In this document: piece after piece, positions 48,532 through 59,366 of the stretch
How the letters are laid out: every line of letters starts with the position of its first letter
How positions within the stretch are numbered: position 1 is the stretch's first letter
NCBI RefSeq assembly: GCF_039727615.1
Contig: NZ_CP152474.1
Location: 124,001-188,000 of the forward strand
Reading direction: 5' to 3'
DNA length: 64,000 bases
From: Leclercia sp. S52
Lineage (GTDB): Bacteria; Pseudomonadota; Gammaproteobacteria; Enterobacterales; Enterobacteriaceae
Translations under genes and position numbers: made by a program
The notes under the pieces: generated by a model
The model's database searches: none
Told to the model about the DNA's origin: nothing
The model's input: the letters and a program-made list of their open reading frames with translations, nothing else

Positions 48532-49710
48532 TTAAATCAGCACTTCACTGTAGCGATCGCGATACTCTTTCGGCGTGGTGTCATACTCTTTTTTAAATAC
48601 CGAATAGAAATACTGCAGCGACGGATAACCGCACATCTGCGAAATCTCGTGAATGGAAAGCGAGGTCGAAATCAGCAGGCTGCGGGCTTTTTCCAGCTTC
48701 TCGGCGTGAATAACCGCATGGATCGTCTCGCCCACCTCTTCTTTAAAACGCTTCTCAAGATTTGAACGCGAAATCCCTACCGCATCCAGCACCTGATCCA
48801 CTTTGATGCCTTTGCAGGCGTGGTTACGAATGTAGTGCATCGCCTGAATCACCGCCGGATCGTTCAGCGAGCGGTAATCGGTTGAGCGCCGCTCCACAAC
48901 GCGCACCGGCGGCACCAGCAGGCGCTGCAGGGGCAGGTTTTCGTTGTCCAGCAGACGGTGCAGCAGTTTAGCGGCCTGGTAGCCCATCTGGCGGGTTCCC
49001 TGGGCCACGGAGGAGAGTGCCACCCGTGACAGGTAGCGGGTAAGCTCCTCGTTATCGATGCCAATAACGCACAGCTTCTCCGGCACCGGAATGTGCAGGT
49101 GCTCACACACCTGCAGCACGTGCCGGGCGCGGGCATCGGTTACGGCGATAATCCCGGTCTGCGGCGGCAGGGTTTGCAGCCAGTCGGCGAGGCGATTCTG
49201 CGCGTGCTGCCAGTTCTCCGGAGCCGTTTCCAGCCCCTGATAGACAACGCCGCGATACTTCTCCTTTGCCACCAGCTGACAGAAGGCATACTCGCGTTCC
49301 GCCGCCCAGCCTTTGCCGCTGGAAACGGGCAGGCCATAAAAGGCGAAGCGGTGCACCCCTTTCTCCTTCAGGTGGAGAAAGGCGCTCTCAACCAGGGCGT
49401 GGTTGTCGGTCGCGATATAGTGAACGGGCGGGTAGTTCTCCGGCTTATGGAATGAGCCGCCGACGCCGACGATGGGCACGTCGACATCGACCAGCAGCTG
49501 CTGGATAACGGCATCGTCAAAATCCGCGATGACGCCGTCGCCCAGCCACTCTTTGATATTATCGGTACGGGTGCGGAAATCCTCTTCGATGAAGATATCC
49601 CACTCGGACTGCGACGCCTGCAAGTATTCACCCACACCCTCTACAACCTGACGGTCATAGGCTTTATTGGCATTGAATAACAACGTAATGCGGTGACGCT
49701 TCTCAAACAT
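48532..49710 (-). CDS. xylR: Xylose operon activator XylR
   Basis: A 392-residue AraC-family activator with an unusual LacI/ribose-binding-like N-terminal sensor (ITLLFNANKAYDRQVVEGVG, PIVGVGGSFH, VIGIDNEELTRYLS) and a C-terminal double helix-turn-helix (IKVDQVLDAVGISRSNLEKR, SIHEISQMCGYPSLQYFYSV). It binds D-xylose and turns on xylAB and xylFGH. It is the last gene of the xylFGHR run, 42 bp after xylH. The length equals that of E. coli. Confidence 0.97.
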   Translation of the reverse strand: MFEKRHRITLLFNANKAYDRQVVEGVGEYLQASQSEWDIFIEEDFRTRTDNIKEWLGDGVIADFDDAVIQQLLVDVDVPIVGVGGSFHKPENYPPVHYIATDNHALVESAFLHLKEKGVHRFAFYGLPVSSGKGWAAEREYAFCQLVAKEKYRGVVYQGLETAPENWQHAQNRLADWLQTLPPQTGIIAVTDARARHVLQVCEHLHIPVPEKLCVIGIDNEELTRYLSRVALSSVAQGTRQMGYQAAKLLHRLLDNENLPLQRLLVPPVRVVERRSTDYRSLNDPAVIQAMHYIRNHACKGIKVDQVLDAVGISRSNLEKRFKEEVGETIHAVIHAEKLEKARSLLISTSLSIHEISQMCGYPSLQYFYSVFKKEYDTTPKEYRDRYSEVLI

Positions 49711-49752
49711 GGCGCTCTTTTTCCAGAATCAGTGACAGATGATATAGCATCC

Positions 49753-50935
49753 TCAGGCGCGCCTTTTGGTCGCGGAATCCATCCATACCGCCAGCAACAG
49801 AATGGCGCCCTTAACGATATACTGCCAGAATGTCGGGACGTCCATCATACTCATTCCGTTATCCAGCGACGCCATAATAAAGGCCCCCATTACCGCTCCG
49901 GCAACGCTGCCGATCCCCCCCGGCCAGACTGGTGCCGCCAATGACGCAGGCGGCGATGGCGTCGAGTTCGGCAATGTTCCCCGCCGACGGTGAGCCCGCT
50001 CCCAGGCGCGAGCTTAAGATCAGCCCGGCGACGGCAACCATCAGGCCGTTAATGGCGAACACCGCCAGCTTGGTGCGCTCAACGTTGATACCGGACAGGC
50101 GTGCGGCTTCGAGGTTGCCGCCAATGGCATAAATGCGGCGGCCAAAGGCGGTGCGGGTTGCCATAAACATTCCGGCCAGCAGCAGCAGAACCAGCAGCAG
50201 TACCGGCGTCGGCACGCCGCGATAGTCGTTCAGCAGCCAGATCGCCCCGAGGACAATCACCGCCGTCAGCGCCTGGCGTCCGACGACCGAGGTGGACGGT
50301 GCCGTGGCTAACCCTAAACTCTGACGACGCATTCTGCTCCGCCACTGCCAGGCAACAAACGCCATCAGGCCAATCGCGCCGAGGCTAAAACCGACCCCGC
50401 TGGAGAGATAGCTCTGCCCAATCTGCGACATAGAGGCGCTGGTGGGGGAGACGGTGGTGCCGTTGGTCACGCCGATCAGGATGCCGCGGAAGGCCAGCAT
50501 CCCCGCCAGGGTGACAATAAACGACGGCACTTTGCGGTAGGCCACCCACCAGCCGTTCCAGGTACCGAGCAGTAAACCGAGCACCAGAGTCACCACGATA
50601 GTCAGCGGCAGCGGCCAGCCCAGCCAGACGTCGAAAATCGCCGCCAGTCCGCCGAGCAGGCCCATCATCGACCCCACGGAGAGGTCGATCTCCGCCGAGA
50701 TAATCACAAACACCATCCCCACCGCCAGAATGCCGGTAATGGCGGTCTGACGCAGCAGGTTGGAGACGTTACGGGCGCTGAGATACGAGCCGTCGGTGGT
50801 CCAGGTGAAGAACAGCATGATCGCCACAATGGCGGCAATCATGACGAATACCTGCAGATTAAGCGCCTTTAACCCTGAAAACAGACCCGGTGCGGGCGCC
50901 GTGGCTTTTAACTCAGATGGATTGCTTTTCGACAT
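49753..50935 (-). CDS. xylH: Xylose ABC transporter permease XylH, frameshifted as sequenced
   Basis: Inner-membrane permease of the ribose/xylose (BPD_transp_2) family with about ten membrane segments. Blocks: [56 protein letters not shown] and the EAA-like [17 protein letters not shown]. Seven C at 49915-49921 break the frame; six joins [20 protein letters not shown] and restores exactly 393 residues, the E. coli length. The start overlaps xylG by 23 bases. The break is judged a sequencing error. Confidence 0.94.
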
Positions 50936-52454
50936 GGCGTTCGCTCCTTAATGCGGCTTCCATCACCTGTTCCTGCGTCAGGTTCTGGTTGTTCAGGTTG
51001 GCTTTCAGTTTTCCTTCGTGCATAACCAGCACCCGGTCGCTCAGACCCAGCACTTCAGGCAGTTCCGAGGAGATCACGATCACCGCGATACCCTGCTGGA
51101 CCAGCTGGTTGATCAGCTTGTAGATTTCGTATTTCGCACCGATATCGATCCCGCGTGTCGGTTCATCGAGGATCAGGATGCGCGGATTGAGCAACAGGCA
51201 GCGGGCGAGGATCGCTTTCTGCTGATTGCCGCCGCTGAGGCGACCAATGGCGAGGTCCGGCGAAGACGTTTTGACCTTCAGTCGCTGCAGGGACTGCAGA
51301 ATGCAGTGCTGCTCGGCGGCGTCGTCCAGGCTGCTCAGCCTGCCGCTGAACTGATCCAGGGCGGCGAGGGTGATGTTTTTACCCACCGCCATCACCGGCA
51401 CGATGCCGTCTTTTTTCCGATCTTCCGGCACCATCGCAATGCCGTGCGCAATGGCCTGCTGGCAGTTTTTAATGTCGACCTGCTGCCCGTCAATATAGAT
51501 GCGGCCTTCCCAGCGCCCGGGCCAGACGCCGAACAGGCACTGCACGGCCTCGGTACGTCCGGCGCCGACCAGCCCGGCCACGCCAAGGATCTCACCGCGA
51601 TGCAGGGAGAAGGAGACGTCGTTCACCCGTTTGATATGGCGATTGACCGGATGCCAGGCGGTGAGGTGCTCCACGCGCAGCACCTCTTCCCCAAAGGTGT
51701 GCGGCTCATTCGGGTAGAGCGCGGTGAGCTCGCGGCCCACCATCATGGTGATGATGTCGTCCTCGCTCATCCCCTGCGCTTCGCGGGTGCCAATATGCTG
51801 CCCGTCGCGAATGACGCAGACCGTGTCCGAAATGGCTTTCACTTCGTTGAGCTTGTGGGAGATGTAAATGCAGGCAATCCCGTGGTGTTGCAGGTCACGA
51901 ATGATGTCCAGCAATACCGCGGTTTCCTGTTCCGTCAGCGAGGCGGTTGGCTCATCGAGGATCAGCAGCCGCACCTGCTTGTTGAGCGCTTTGGCGATCT
52001 CTACCAGCTGCTGCTGCCCCAGGCCTAACTCGCCCACCCGGGTATCGGGGGAGATCGCCAGGCTCACCTGCGCCAGCAGCTTTTCGCAGCGCAGGGTCAT
52101 GGTGTCGTAATCCAGTACCCCGTGACGGGTGATCTCAGCACCGAGGAAAATGTTCTCCAGCACGGTGAGGTGCTTCACCAGCGCCAGCTCCTGGTGAATG
52201 ATGGCGATGCCTTTGCGCTCGGTGTCGCGGATGTGCGTGGCCTGCAGGGTTTCGCCGGCAAATACGATTTCGCCGTCATAGCTGCCATGGGGGTAAATGC
52301 CGCACAGCACCTTCATCAGGGTGGATTTGCCCGAGCCATTTTCGCCGCACAGCGAGACGATCTCGCCGGGATTTAAGCGCAGGCTGACGTTATCCACGGC
52401 CTTCACCGCGCCAAACGCCTTAGTGATACTTTTCATTTCAAGGAGATAAGACAT
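50913..52454 (-). CDS. xylG: Xylose ABC transporter ATP-binding protein
   Basis: A 513-residue duplicated ATPase powering xylose import. First cassette: Walker A GENGSGKS (near 38-45), signature [16 protein letters not shown], Walker [12 protein letters not shown]. Second cassette: GLVGAGRTE in place of a classic Walker A, signature [16 protein letters not shown] and [15 protein letters not shown]. The variant second site is normal for this family. Almost identical to E. coli XylG. Confidence 0.98.
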   Translation of the reverse strand: MSYLLEMKSITKAFGAVKAVDNVSLRLNPGEIVSLCGENGSGKSTLMKVLCGIYPHGSYDGEIVFAGETLQATHIRDTERKGIAIIHQELALVKHLTVLENIFLGAEITRHGVLDYDTMTLRCEKLLAQVSLAISPDTRVGELGLGQQQLVEIAKALNKQVRLLILDEPTASLTEQETAVLLDIIRDLQHHGIACIYISHKLNEVKAISDTVCVIRDGQHIGTREAQGMSEDDIITMMVGRELTALYPNEPHTFGEEVLRVEHLTAWHPVNRHIKRVNDVSFSLHRGEILGVAGLVGAGRTEAVQCLFGVWPGRWEGRIYIDGQQVDIKNCQQAIAHGIAMVPEDRKKDGIVPVMAVGKNITLAALDQFSGRLSSLDDAAEQHCILQSLQRLKVKTSSPDLAIGRLSGGNQQKAILARCLLLNPRILILDEPTRGIDIGAKYEIYKLINQLVQQGIAVIVISSELPEVLGLSDRVLVMHEGKLKANLNNQNLTQEQVMEAALRSERHVEKQSI

Positions 52455-52525
52455 AACTGCCCCACATGACCCGAAGGAAAACAGAACAAGTCGATGCGCC
52501 CCCGCCAGGCAGGGGCGATGATGGA

Positions 52526-53518
52526 TTACAGTTCGCTCTTTTTATGGAAACCGTCTTTCACAACGGTGGCGTCAATGTTCTCTTTATTGACTTCGATAGG
52601 GGTCAGCAGTCGGGACGGCACGTCTTTGAGGCCGTTGTTTAAGGTGGTGTCCGCTTTAGGCTGCTGGCCATTGCCCAACTCAACGGCAATTTCCGCGGCG
52701 GTGTTGGCCAGCTCGGTGATCGGTTTATAGACCGTCATGGTCTGGGTACCGGCCACGATACGTTTCACCCCGGCAAGATCCGCATCCTGCCCGGAGATCG
52801 CCACTTTACCGGCCAGCCCCTGGGCGCTGAGCGCCTGGATAGCGCCGCCTGCGGTGGCATCGTTAGAGGCTACCACGGCGTCAATCTTGTTATTGTTGGC
52901 GGTTAAGGCGTTTTCCATAATTTTCAGCGCGTTTTCTGGCAGCCAACCGTCCGCCCACTGATCGCCCACCACTTTAATTTTGCCTTCGTCAATATACGGC
53001 TTCAGCACCTTCATCTGCCCGGCGCGGAATAATTTGGCGTTGTTGTCCACCGGCGAGCCGCCCATCAGGAAATAGTTGCCCTGCGGCACTTTCGCCACCA
53101 GACTTTGCGCCTGTAATTCACCGACTTTTTCATTGTCGAAGGAAATATAATAATCGATGTCAGCGTTATTAATCATGCGGTCATAGGCCAGCACTTTAAT
53201 GCCTTCGCGTTTGGCTTCTTTGACCACGTTACTTAAAACCTGACCGTTATACGGAATAATAACCAGCACGTCGACGCCGCGGTTTATCATATTTTCGATT
53301 TGCGACATCTGGGTTTCTTCATTGCCATTCGCAGACTGGACAAAAACTTTCGCACCTAATGCTTCTGCCTTATTGACAAAAATATCGCGATCTTTTTGCC
53401 AGCGCTCCAGACGGAGGTCGTCAATCGCCATGCCGATTTTGACTTCTTTTGCATGACTCGCCGTACTCGCCAGCAGCAGCGATGCACAGAGAGTGAGGCA
53501 CAGGTTCTTTATCTTCAT
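52526..53518 (-). CDS. xylF: D-xylose-binding periplasmic protein
   Basis: A 330-residue periplasmic receptor, the E. coli length. Signal peptide [18 protein letters not shown]...SHA is cut before [20 protein letters not shown]. Ligand loops [30 protein letters not shown] and [20 protein letters not shown] fit a type-1 sugar-binding protein. The start at 53518 is the signal-peptide ATG; the longer reading to 53566 was rejected. First gene of the xylFGHR operon, divergent from xylA. Confidence 0.97.
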   Translation of the reverse strand: MKIKNLCLTLCASLLLASTASHAKEVKIGMAIDDLRLERWQKDRDIFVNKAEALGAKVFVQSANGNEETQMSQIENMINRGVDVLVIIPYNGQVLSNVVKEAKREGIKVLAYDRMINNADIDYYISFDNEKVGELQAQSLVAKVPQGNYFLMGGSPVDNNAKLFRAGQMKVLKPYIDEGKIKVVGDQWADGWLPENALKIMENALTANNNKIDAVVASNDATAGGAIQALSAQGLAGKVAISGQDADLAGVKRIVAGTQTMTVYKPITELANTAAEIAVELGNGQQPKADTTLNNGLKDVPSRLLTPIEVNKENIDATVVKDGFHKKSEL

Positions 53519-53888
53519 AATTGTATTGCCTTTTGTAGGGTTAGGTTGCTGAGATAAAAGAAACAATCATTGCAAGAGACGTAGCAAATTCTTAACGGGG
53601 AACGGCAGACTGGCAATTACAGATTTTTATCTTCTCGTTATGATATTTGGTTTATTTTCGAATTTATGACCGCGATCTGATTTTAAATTACATAACTTAT
53701 TAATTACACATGAATCTGGAATTTACGCTGTGAAATTCGTTCGGCTGCAAATTGATTTTGCGAGCCAGCGCACGTTTGTGCATTCTCTCAATAGCAGTGT
53801 GAAATAACGTAATTGAGCAACCTGCGATCACTATTCAGTATTACTCCAGTATCTACTTTTCGCCGCACCCCTGATTATGGAGCTCAAT
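53519..53888. promoter_or_regulatory. xylF-xylA divergent control region
   Basis: 370 bp with no gene. Near xylA it keeps motifs recalled from the E. coli region: a CRP-like TGCGA-GCCAGC-GCACG at 53759-53774, flanked by GAAATTCGTTCGGCTG (53733-53748) and GAAATAACGTAATTGAGCAA (53801-53820), which correspond to the XylR half-sites for the xylF and xylA promoters. The xylF-proximal half is AT-rich leader. Confidence 0.7.
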
Positions 53889-55211
53889 ATGCAAGCTTAT
53901 TTCGATCAACTCGATCGCGTTCGTTATGAAGGCCCGAAATCCTCTAATCCTTTAGCGTTTCGTCATTACAACCCGGACGAGCTGGTGCTGGGTAAGCGCA
54001 TGGAAGATCACCTGCGTTTCGCCGCCTGCTACTGGCATACCTTCTGCTGGAACGGGGCCGATATGTTTGGTGTGGGTTCGTTCGATCGCCCGTGGCAGCA
54101 GCCGGGCGAAGCGCTGGAGCTGGCGAAGCGTAAAGCGGACGTCGCCTTTGAGTTCTTCCACAAGCTGAACGTGCCCTACTACTGCTTCCACGATGTGGAC
54201 GTCTCCCCGGAAGGCGCTTCGCTGAAAGAGTACCTGAATAACTTCGCGCAGATGGTCGACGTGCTGGCCGAAAAACAGCAGCAGAGCGGCGTGAAGCTGC
54301 TGTGGGGCACCGCCAACTGCTTTACCCACCCGCGCTATGGCGCAGGGGCGGCCACCAACCCGGATCCGGAAGTGTTCAGCTGGGCAGCCACCCAGGTGGT
54401 GACCGCGATGAACGCCACCCATCAGCTGGGCGGGGAAAACTACGTGCTGTGGGGCGGACGCGAAGGCTACGAAACGCTGCTCAACACCGATTTACGCCAG
54501 GAGCGCGAGCAGATTGGCCGCTTCATGCAGATGGTGGTGGAGCATAAACACAAAATCGGCTTCCAGGGCACGCTGCTGATCGAGCCAAAACCGCAGGAGC
54601 CGACCAAGCATCAGTACGATTATGACGTGGCGACGGTGTACGGCTTCCTGAAGCAGTTCGGGCTGGAAAAAGAGATCAAAGTGAATATCGAAGCCAACCA
54701 CGCGACCCTGGCCGGCCACTCGTTCCACCACGAGATCGCCTCCGCTATCGCGCTGGGCATTTTCGGCTCCGTAGATGCCAACCGCGGCGATCCGCAGCTG
54801 GGCTGGGATACCGATCAGTTCCCGGTCAGCGTGGAAGAGAACGCGCTGGTGATGTACGAAATCATCAAAGCGGGTGGGTTCACCACCGGCGGCCTGAACT
54901 TTGACGCCAAAGTGCGCCGTCAGAGTACCGATAAATACGATCTCTTCTATGGCCATATTGGGGCGATGGACACCATGGCGCTGTCGCTGAAGGTAGCTGC
55001 CCGCATGATTGAAGACGGTGAGCTGGATAAGCGCGTGGCGAAACGCTATGGCGGCTGGAACAGTGAGCTGGGTCAGCAAATTTTGAAAGGCCAGTTATCG
55101 CTGACGGAGCTGGCGAAGTACGCTGAACAGCATAACCTGGCGCCGCAGCACCAGAGTGGTCATCAGGAGCTGCTGGAAAACCTGGTGAATCATTACCTGT
55201 TCGATAAGTAA
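53889..55211 (+). CDS. xylA: Xylose isomerase
   Basis: A 440-residue metal-dependent TIM-barrel enzyme converting D-xylose to D-xylulose. The catalytic His101 lies in [11 protein letters not shown]; metal ligands are in [36 protein letters not shown] and [19 protein letters not shown]. The ATG at 53889 has GGAG 7 bases upstream. It is followed by a REP element and then xylB. Confidence 0.98.
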   Translation: MQAYFDQLDRVRYEGPKSSNPLAFRHYNPDELVLGKRMEDHLRFAACYWHTFCWNGADMFGVGSFDRPWQQPGEALELAKRKADVAFEFFHKLNVPYYCFHDVDVSPEGASLKEYLNNFAQMVDVLAEKQQQSGVKLLWGTANCFTHPRYGAGAATNPDPEVFSWAATQVVTAMNATHQLGGENYVLWGGREGYETLLNTDLRQEREQIGRFMQMVVEHKHKIGFQGTLLIEPKPQEPTKHQYDYDVATVYGFLKQFGLEKEIKVNIEANHATLAGHSFHHEIASAIALGIFGSVDANRGDPQLGWDTDQFPVSVEENALVMYEIIKAGGFTTGGLNFDAKVRRQSTDKYDLFYGHIGAMDTMALSLKVAARMIEDGELDKRVAKRYGGWNSELGQQILKGQLSLTELAKYAEQHNLAPQHQSGHQELLENLVNHYLFDK

Positions 55212-55220
55212 CGGGTACCG

Positions 55221-55250
55221 CCGGGCGGCGCTACGCTTGCCCGGCCTACA
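55221..55250. repeat. REP-like repeat between xylA and xylB
   Basis: CCGGGCGGCGCTACG and CGCTTGCCCGGCCTACA arms; the same family as 19517. It may dampen or stabilise xylA-xylB mRNA. Confidence 0.8.
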
Positions 55251-55270
55251 ATTTTTAAGGAGCCCAGGGT

Positions 55271-56726
55271 ATGTACATCGGGATCGATCTTGGCACATCG
55301 GGTGTGAAAGCCATTCTGTTAAATGAACAGGGCGAGGTGCTGGCAGCGCAAACAGAAAAATTGCAGGTTTCACGGCCACACCCACTCTGGTCTGAACAGG
55401 ATCCTGAAGCCTGGTGGCTGGCAACGGATCGCGCCCTGAAGGCGCTGGGCGAGCAGCACTCGCTGCAGGACGTCAAAGCCCTGGGCATTGCCGGACAGAT
55501 GCATGGCGCCACGCTGCTGGATAAAGACAACCGCGTGCTGCGCCCGGCCATTTTATGGAACGATGGCCGCTGCGGTGAAGAGTGCGCCCTGCTGGAAGAA
55601 CGCGTGCCGACATCGCGGGAGATCACCGGCAACCTGATGATGCCGGGCTTTACCGCACCGAAACTGCTGTGGGTCCAGCGCCACGAACCCGAGATTTTTA
55701 GCCAGGTGGCGAAGGTACTGCTGCCAAAAGATTATTTGCGTCTGCGGATGACCGGCGAATACGCCAGCGATATGTCCGATGCGGCAGGCACCATGTGGCT
55801 CGATGTCGCAAAACGCGACTGGAGCGAGACGATGCTCGATGCCTGCCATCTCACCCGGGGCCATATGCCTGCGCTGTTCGAAGGCTGTGAGCAGGCCGGC
55901 ACGCTGCTGCCATCGGCCGCGCAGCGGTGGAACATGCCAGCCGTTCCGGTCGTGGCAGGGGGGTGGAGATAACGCCGCGGGTGCGGTTGGCGTCGGGATG
56001 GCCGATGCCGGACAGGCGATGCTGTCGCTGGGCACCTCCGGGGTCTACTTTGCCGTCAGCGACGGCTATCGTAGTAACCCTGACAGCGCGGTGCACAGCT
56101 TCTGCCACGCGTTGCCCGGCAAATGGCACCTGATGTCAGTGATGCTCAGCGCGGCGTCCTGCCTGGACTGGGCGGCCAAACTGACCGGATTAGACAGCGT
56201 TCCGGCCCTGCTCGATGCCGCGCAGCAGGCCGATGAAAACGCTGGCGCCCTCTGGTTCCTGCCCTATCTTTCCGGCGAGCGCACGCCGCATAACAATCCA
56301 CAGGCGAAAGGGGTGTTCTTTGGCTTAACCCATCAGCATGGCCCGGCCGAACTGGCGCGCGCCGTACTGGAAGGAGTGGGCTATGCCCTGGCCGACGGCA
56401 TGGATGTGGTGCATGAGTGCGGACTCAAACCGACCAGCATTACGCTGATCGGCGGCGGGGCGCGTAGCCCGTACTGGCGTCAGATGCTGGCGGATATCAG
56501 CGGACAGCAGCTGGATTACCGTACCGGCGGGGACGTCGGGCCTGCGCTGGGTGCTGCGCGTCTGGCGCAGATCGCGATGAATCCGGATAAGCCGCTGTCG
56601 GCGCTACTGCCGCAGCTGGCGCTGGAACAGCAGCACATTCCGGATGCCGTGCGTCATGCACGCTATGCCGAGCGACGCGAGGTGTTTCGCAAGATCTATC
56701 AGCAGCTTCTGCCGCTGATGTCGTGA
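55271..56726 (+). CDS. xylB: Xylulokinase XylB, frameshifted as sequenced
   Basis: FGGY-family kinase phosphorylating D-xylulose. It begins MYIGIDLGTSGVKAILLNEQ; the substrate and catalytic region is LGIAGQMHGATLLD and PAILWNDGRCGEE, and later blocks are LSLGTSGVYFAVSD and ITLIGGGARSPYWRQMLADI. Six G at 55958-55963 create a premature TAA; five reads VVAGGGDNAAGAVGVGMAD and gives exactly 484 residues, the E. coli length. The ribosome site AAGGAG precedes the ATG. The break is judged a sequencing error. Confidence 0.95.
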
Positions 56727-56730
56727 AACG

Positions 56731-56796
56731 TTGCCGGGTGGCGTTTCGTTTGCACAGCCTTGTAGGCCCGTGCAAGCGAAGCGCCGCCGGGCAAGC
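56731..56796. repeat. Paired REP (BIME-like) element after xylB
   Basis: Two inverted units, TTGCCGGGTGGCG... and ...GCGCCGCCGGGCAAGC, separated by a short linker, between convergent xylB and wecH. Confidence 0.78.
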
Positions 56797-56804
56797 AACT
56801 GCAC

Positions 56805-57800
56805 TCAGCTCACAAACCTGCGCGTATCAATGCGCTGTAACAGCATCGACAGCAGCAGACTGACCACCAGCGTAGCCGAGAAGATCCAGACGATATCCAG
56901 CAGCGGCCAGCTTTTTAACTCCAGGCCACGCGTGCGCAGAGCGTGGATCACCAGCGCGTGAAAACCATAAATCCCCAGTGAGTTACGTGAAATTAACCCC
57001 AGCAGCGGCAGGGGGCGTGCATTGAGCCTATTTTTCACCAGGGTAAATAATGAAACCGCGCAGATAAACACCATCGGGCCGCAGTAGAGATACCAGGTAT
57101 CGGCGAAGGTGCCGCGCCACTGCAGTTCATGCAGCGTCCCGCGGGAGATAATCGCAACCGCAGCAATAAACAGCGCAGCGCAAATCCCATTCATCCAGCG
57201 TTTGTGGGTATCCATCATGCCCAGAGCGCGGCCCAGCATGCCGTACAGCACGTAATAGAAGGTGTCGCCGTTGATATAGAGGTTGATCGGCAGCCATTCA
57301 AATCCGCCAATTTTTTGCGAGACGGTGTTGGGGTTGGCCACAATGCCAATCACAATCATCAGCGCCAGCAGCATTTTGCCGTTCGCGCTTTTCACCTGCA
57401 GCAGCGGCGAGAGCAGGTAAATGACGATAATGGCGAAGAAAAACCACAGGTGATAGAAGACCGGCTTTTGCAGCAGGTATTTCAGCGACAGCTCGCTGTT
57501 GATCGAGGTAAACAGCACGATATAGAGGAACGCCACGGTGCTGTAAAACAGCAGGCACAGCCCGATGCGTAAAAAGTGGCGCGGTTGCGCGCTGCGCTCG
57601 CCAAAAAAGAGATAGCCGGAGATCATGAAAAATAGCGGCACGCTCACGCGCGAGGCGGAGTTAAGAACGTTGGCAATATCCCAGTTAGCAAGGCTGACGC
57701 TTGCGGCGTTGGTGATATACCAGGTGGTGGTATGGATCATCACCACCATTAAACAGGCAATTCCCCGCAAATTATCGATCCAGTTTATTTTTTCCTGCAT
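56805..57800 (-). CDS. wecH: O-acetyltransferase WecH
   Basis: A 331-residue membrane acyltransferase (acyltransferase-3 family), the E. coli WecH (YiaH) length, which O-acetylates cyclic enterobacterial common antigen. The N-terminal [20 protein letters not shown] has the catalytic R-x10-H pattern. About ten membrane segments follow, ending near [16 protein letters not shown]. The E. coli genes yiaA and yiaB that lie next to wecH are absent here. Confidence 0.93.
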   Translation of the reverse strand: MQEKINWIDNLRGIACLMVVMIHTTTWYITNAASVSLANWDIANVLNSASRVSVPLFFMISGYLFFGERSAQPRHFLRIGLCLLFYSTVAFLYIVLFTSINSELSLKYLLQKPVFYHLWFFFAIIVIYLLSPLLQVKSANGKMLLALMIVIGIVANPNTVSQKIGGFEWLPINLYINGDTFYYVLYGMLGRALGMMDTHKRWMNGICAALFIAAVAIISRGTLHELQWRGTFADTWYLYCGPMVFICAVSLFTLVKNRLNARPLPLLGLISRNSLGIYGFHALVIHALRTRGLELKSWPLLDIVWIFSATLVVSLLLSMLLQRIDTRRFVS

Positions 57801-57983
57801 TCATCCCTCTGTTTACGCTTTAAAAAGAGTCTGACTGTGGTATTGCTACAGACGCTCGCTGGAAAATTCTGAGTTTGCATCGTCCTGCTTGTGCCGGGGC
57901 GGTGAGATTCGCAGAATGCCGGGCCATAATCTATAAAGTTTAGAGTTTAAAAATAACAGCCACAGCACAGGGCGGTAATAAAA

Positions 57984-58286
57984 ATGATGATGCGTGCAAT
58001 GTGGATCCTGCTTCCCGCGTTACTGGCCGGCTGCGCGGCTCAGGAGTCGACCCCGGCGCAAAAAGGGCAAACGAAGAAAGTCAGTCCGGTGCGTTCGCTG
58101 GACATGGAACAGCTGTGTAAGGATCGGGCGGCGCAGCGCTACAATACCGGTGCGCAAAAAATCGACGTCACCGCATTCGAACAGTTCCAGGGTAGCTATG
58201 AAATGCAGGGCTTCACTGCCCGCAATGAGAGTTTCATCTGTTCTTTTGACGCAGAAGGCCATTTTTTACATCTTTCGATGCGCTAG
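57984..58286 (+). CDS. ysaB: Small lipoprotein YsaB
   Basis: A 100-residue protein, one longer than E. coli YsaB. A short signal ends in the lipobox LLAGC (Cys17). The conserved part is LDMEQLCKDRAAQRYNTGAQ, then VTAFEQFQGSYEMQGF and FICSFDAEGHFLHLSMR at the C-terminus. Two cysteines remain after the lipid-bearing one. The function is unknown. It lies between wecH and glyQ as in E. coli. Confidence 0.9.
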   Translation: MMMRAMWILLPALLAGCAAQESTPAQKGQTKKVSPVRSLDMEQLCKDRAAQRYNTGAQKIDVTAFEQFQGSYEMQGFTARNESFICSFDAEGHFLHLSMR

Positions 58287-58445
58287 GGCCGCCGCGTTAT
58301 GAGCTGGCTGCGCCCCGAGGGCGTTGTCAGCACTGCTTATTTCCCAATTTTCCTTAAACAACCCCGTTTCGTACTGTATATCTTGCATCCGACGGGTATA
58401 CTGATCCCTTCCATTTAAAACCACACGTATCCAGCACGAAATACT

Positions 58446-59357
58446 ATGCAAAAGTTCGATACTAAGACCTTCCAGGGCCTGATCCTGACCTTACAGGATT
58501 ACTGGGCTCGTCAGGGCTGCACCATTGTTCAACCACTGGACATGGAAGTCGGCGCCGGCACCTCACACCCGATGACCAGCCTGCGAGCGCTGGGGCCAGA
58601 GCCAATGGCGACCGCCTATGTGCAGCCATCCCGTCGTCCGACCGATGGTCGCTACGGTGAAAACCCGAACCGCTTACAGCACTACTATCAGTTCCAGGTG
58701 GTCATTAAGCCCTCTCCGGACAATATTCAGGAGCTGTATCTCGGGTCGCTGAAAGAGCTGGGTATGGATCCGACCATTCACGACATTCGTTTCGTGGAAG
58801 ATAACTGGGAAAACCCAACGCTGGGTGCCTGGGGTCTGGGTTGGGAAGTGTGGCTGAACGGCATGGAAGTGACTCAGTTCACTTACTTCCAGCAGGTTGG
58901 CGGTCTGGAATGTAAACCGATCACCGGTGAAATCACCTACGGTCTGGAACGTCTGGCCATGTACATTCAGGGCGTAGACAGCGTTTACGACCTGGTCTGG
59001 AGCGACGGCCCGCTGGGTAAAACCACCTACGGCGACGTGTTCCATCAGAACGAAGTGGAGCAATCCACCTATAACTTCGAATACGCGGACGTGGACTTCC
59101 TGTTCACCTGCTTCGAGCAGTACGAGAAAGAGGCCCAGCAGCTGCTGGCGCTGGAGACTCCGCTGCCGCTGCCAGCCTACGAGCGTATTCTGAAGGCCGC
59201 CCACAGCTTCAACCTGCTGGACGCCCGTAAAGCGATCTCCGTGACTGAACGTCAGCGCTACATTTTGCGAATTCGTACCCTGACCAAAGCCGTTGCAGAA
59301 GCTTACTACGCGTCCCGTGAAGCCCTTGGCTTCCCGATGTGCAACCGAAACAAATAA
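58446..59357 (+). CDS. glyQ: Glycine-tRNA ligase alpha subunit
   Basis: A 303-residue class II synthetase catalytic subunit of the alpha2beta2 enzyme. Typical blocks: [60 protein letters not shown], and the class II motif 3 region [20 protein letters not shown]. It is followed by glyS after 9 bases. A large apparent reading frame on the opposite strand (58674-61073) is a codon-usage shadow. Confidence 0.98.
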   Translation: MQKFDTKTFQGLILTLQDYWARQGCTIVQPLDMEVGAGTSHPMTSLRALGPEPMATAYVQPSRRPTDGRYGENPNRLQHYYQFQVVIKPSPDNIQELYLGSLKELGMDPTIHDIRFVEDNWENPTLGAWGLGWEVWLNGMEVTQFTYFQQVGGLECKPITGEITYGLERLAMYIQGVDSVYDLVWSDGPLGKTTYGDVFHQNEVEQSTYNFEYADVDFLFTCFEQYEKEAQQLLALETPLPLPAYERILKAAHSFNLLDARKAISVTERQRYILRIRTLTKAVAEAYYASREALGFPMCNRNK

Positions 59358-59366
59358 GAGGCGGCC

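Noticed and set aside
55940-55980. Programmed frameshifting or phase variation at the xylB G tract
   Set aside because: The same one-base insertion occurs in nine other unrelated genes; no slippery-site architecture or antigenic function is involved. Sequencing error is simpler.
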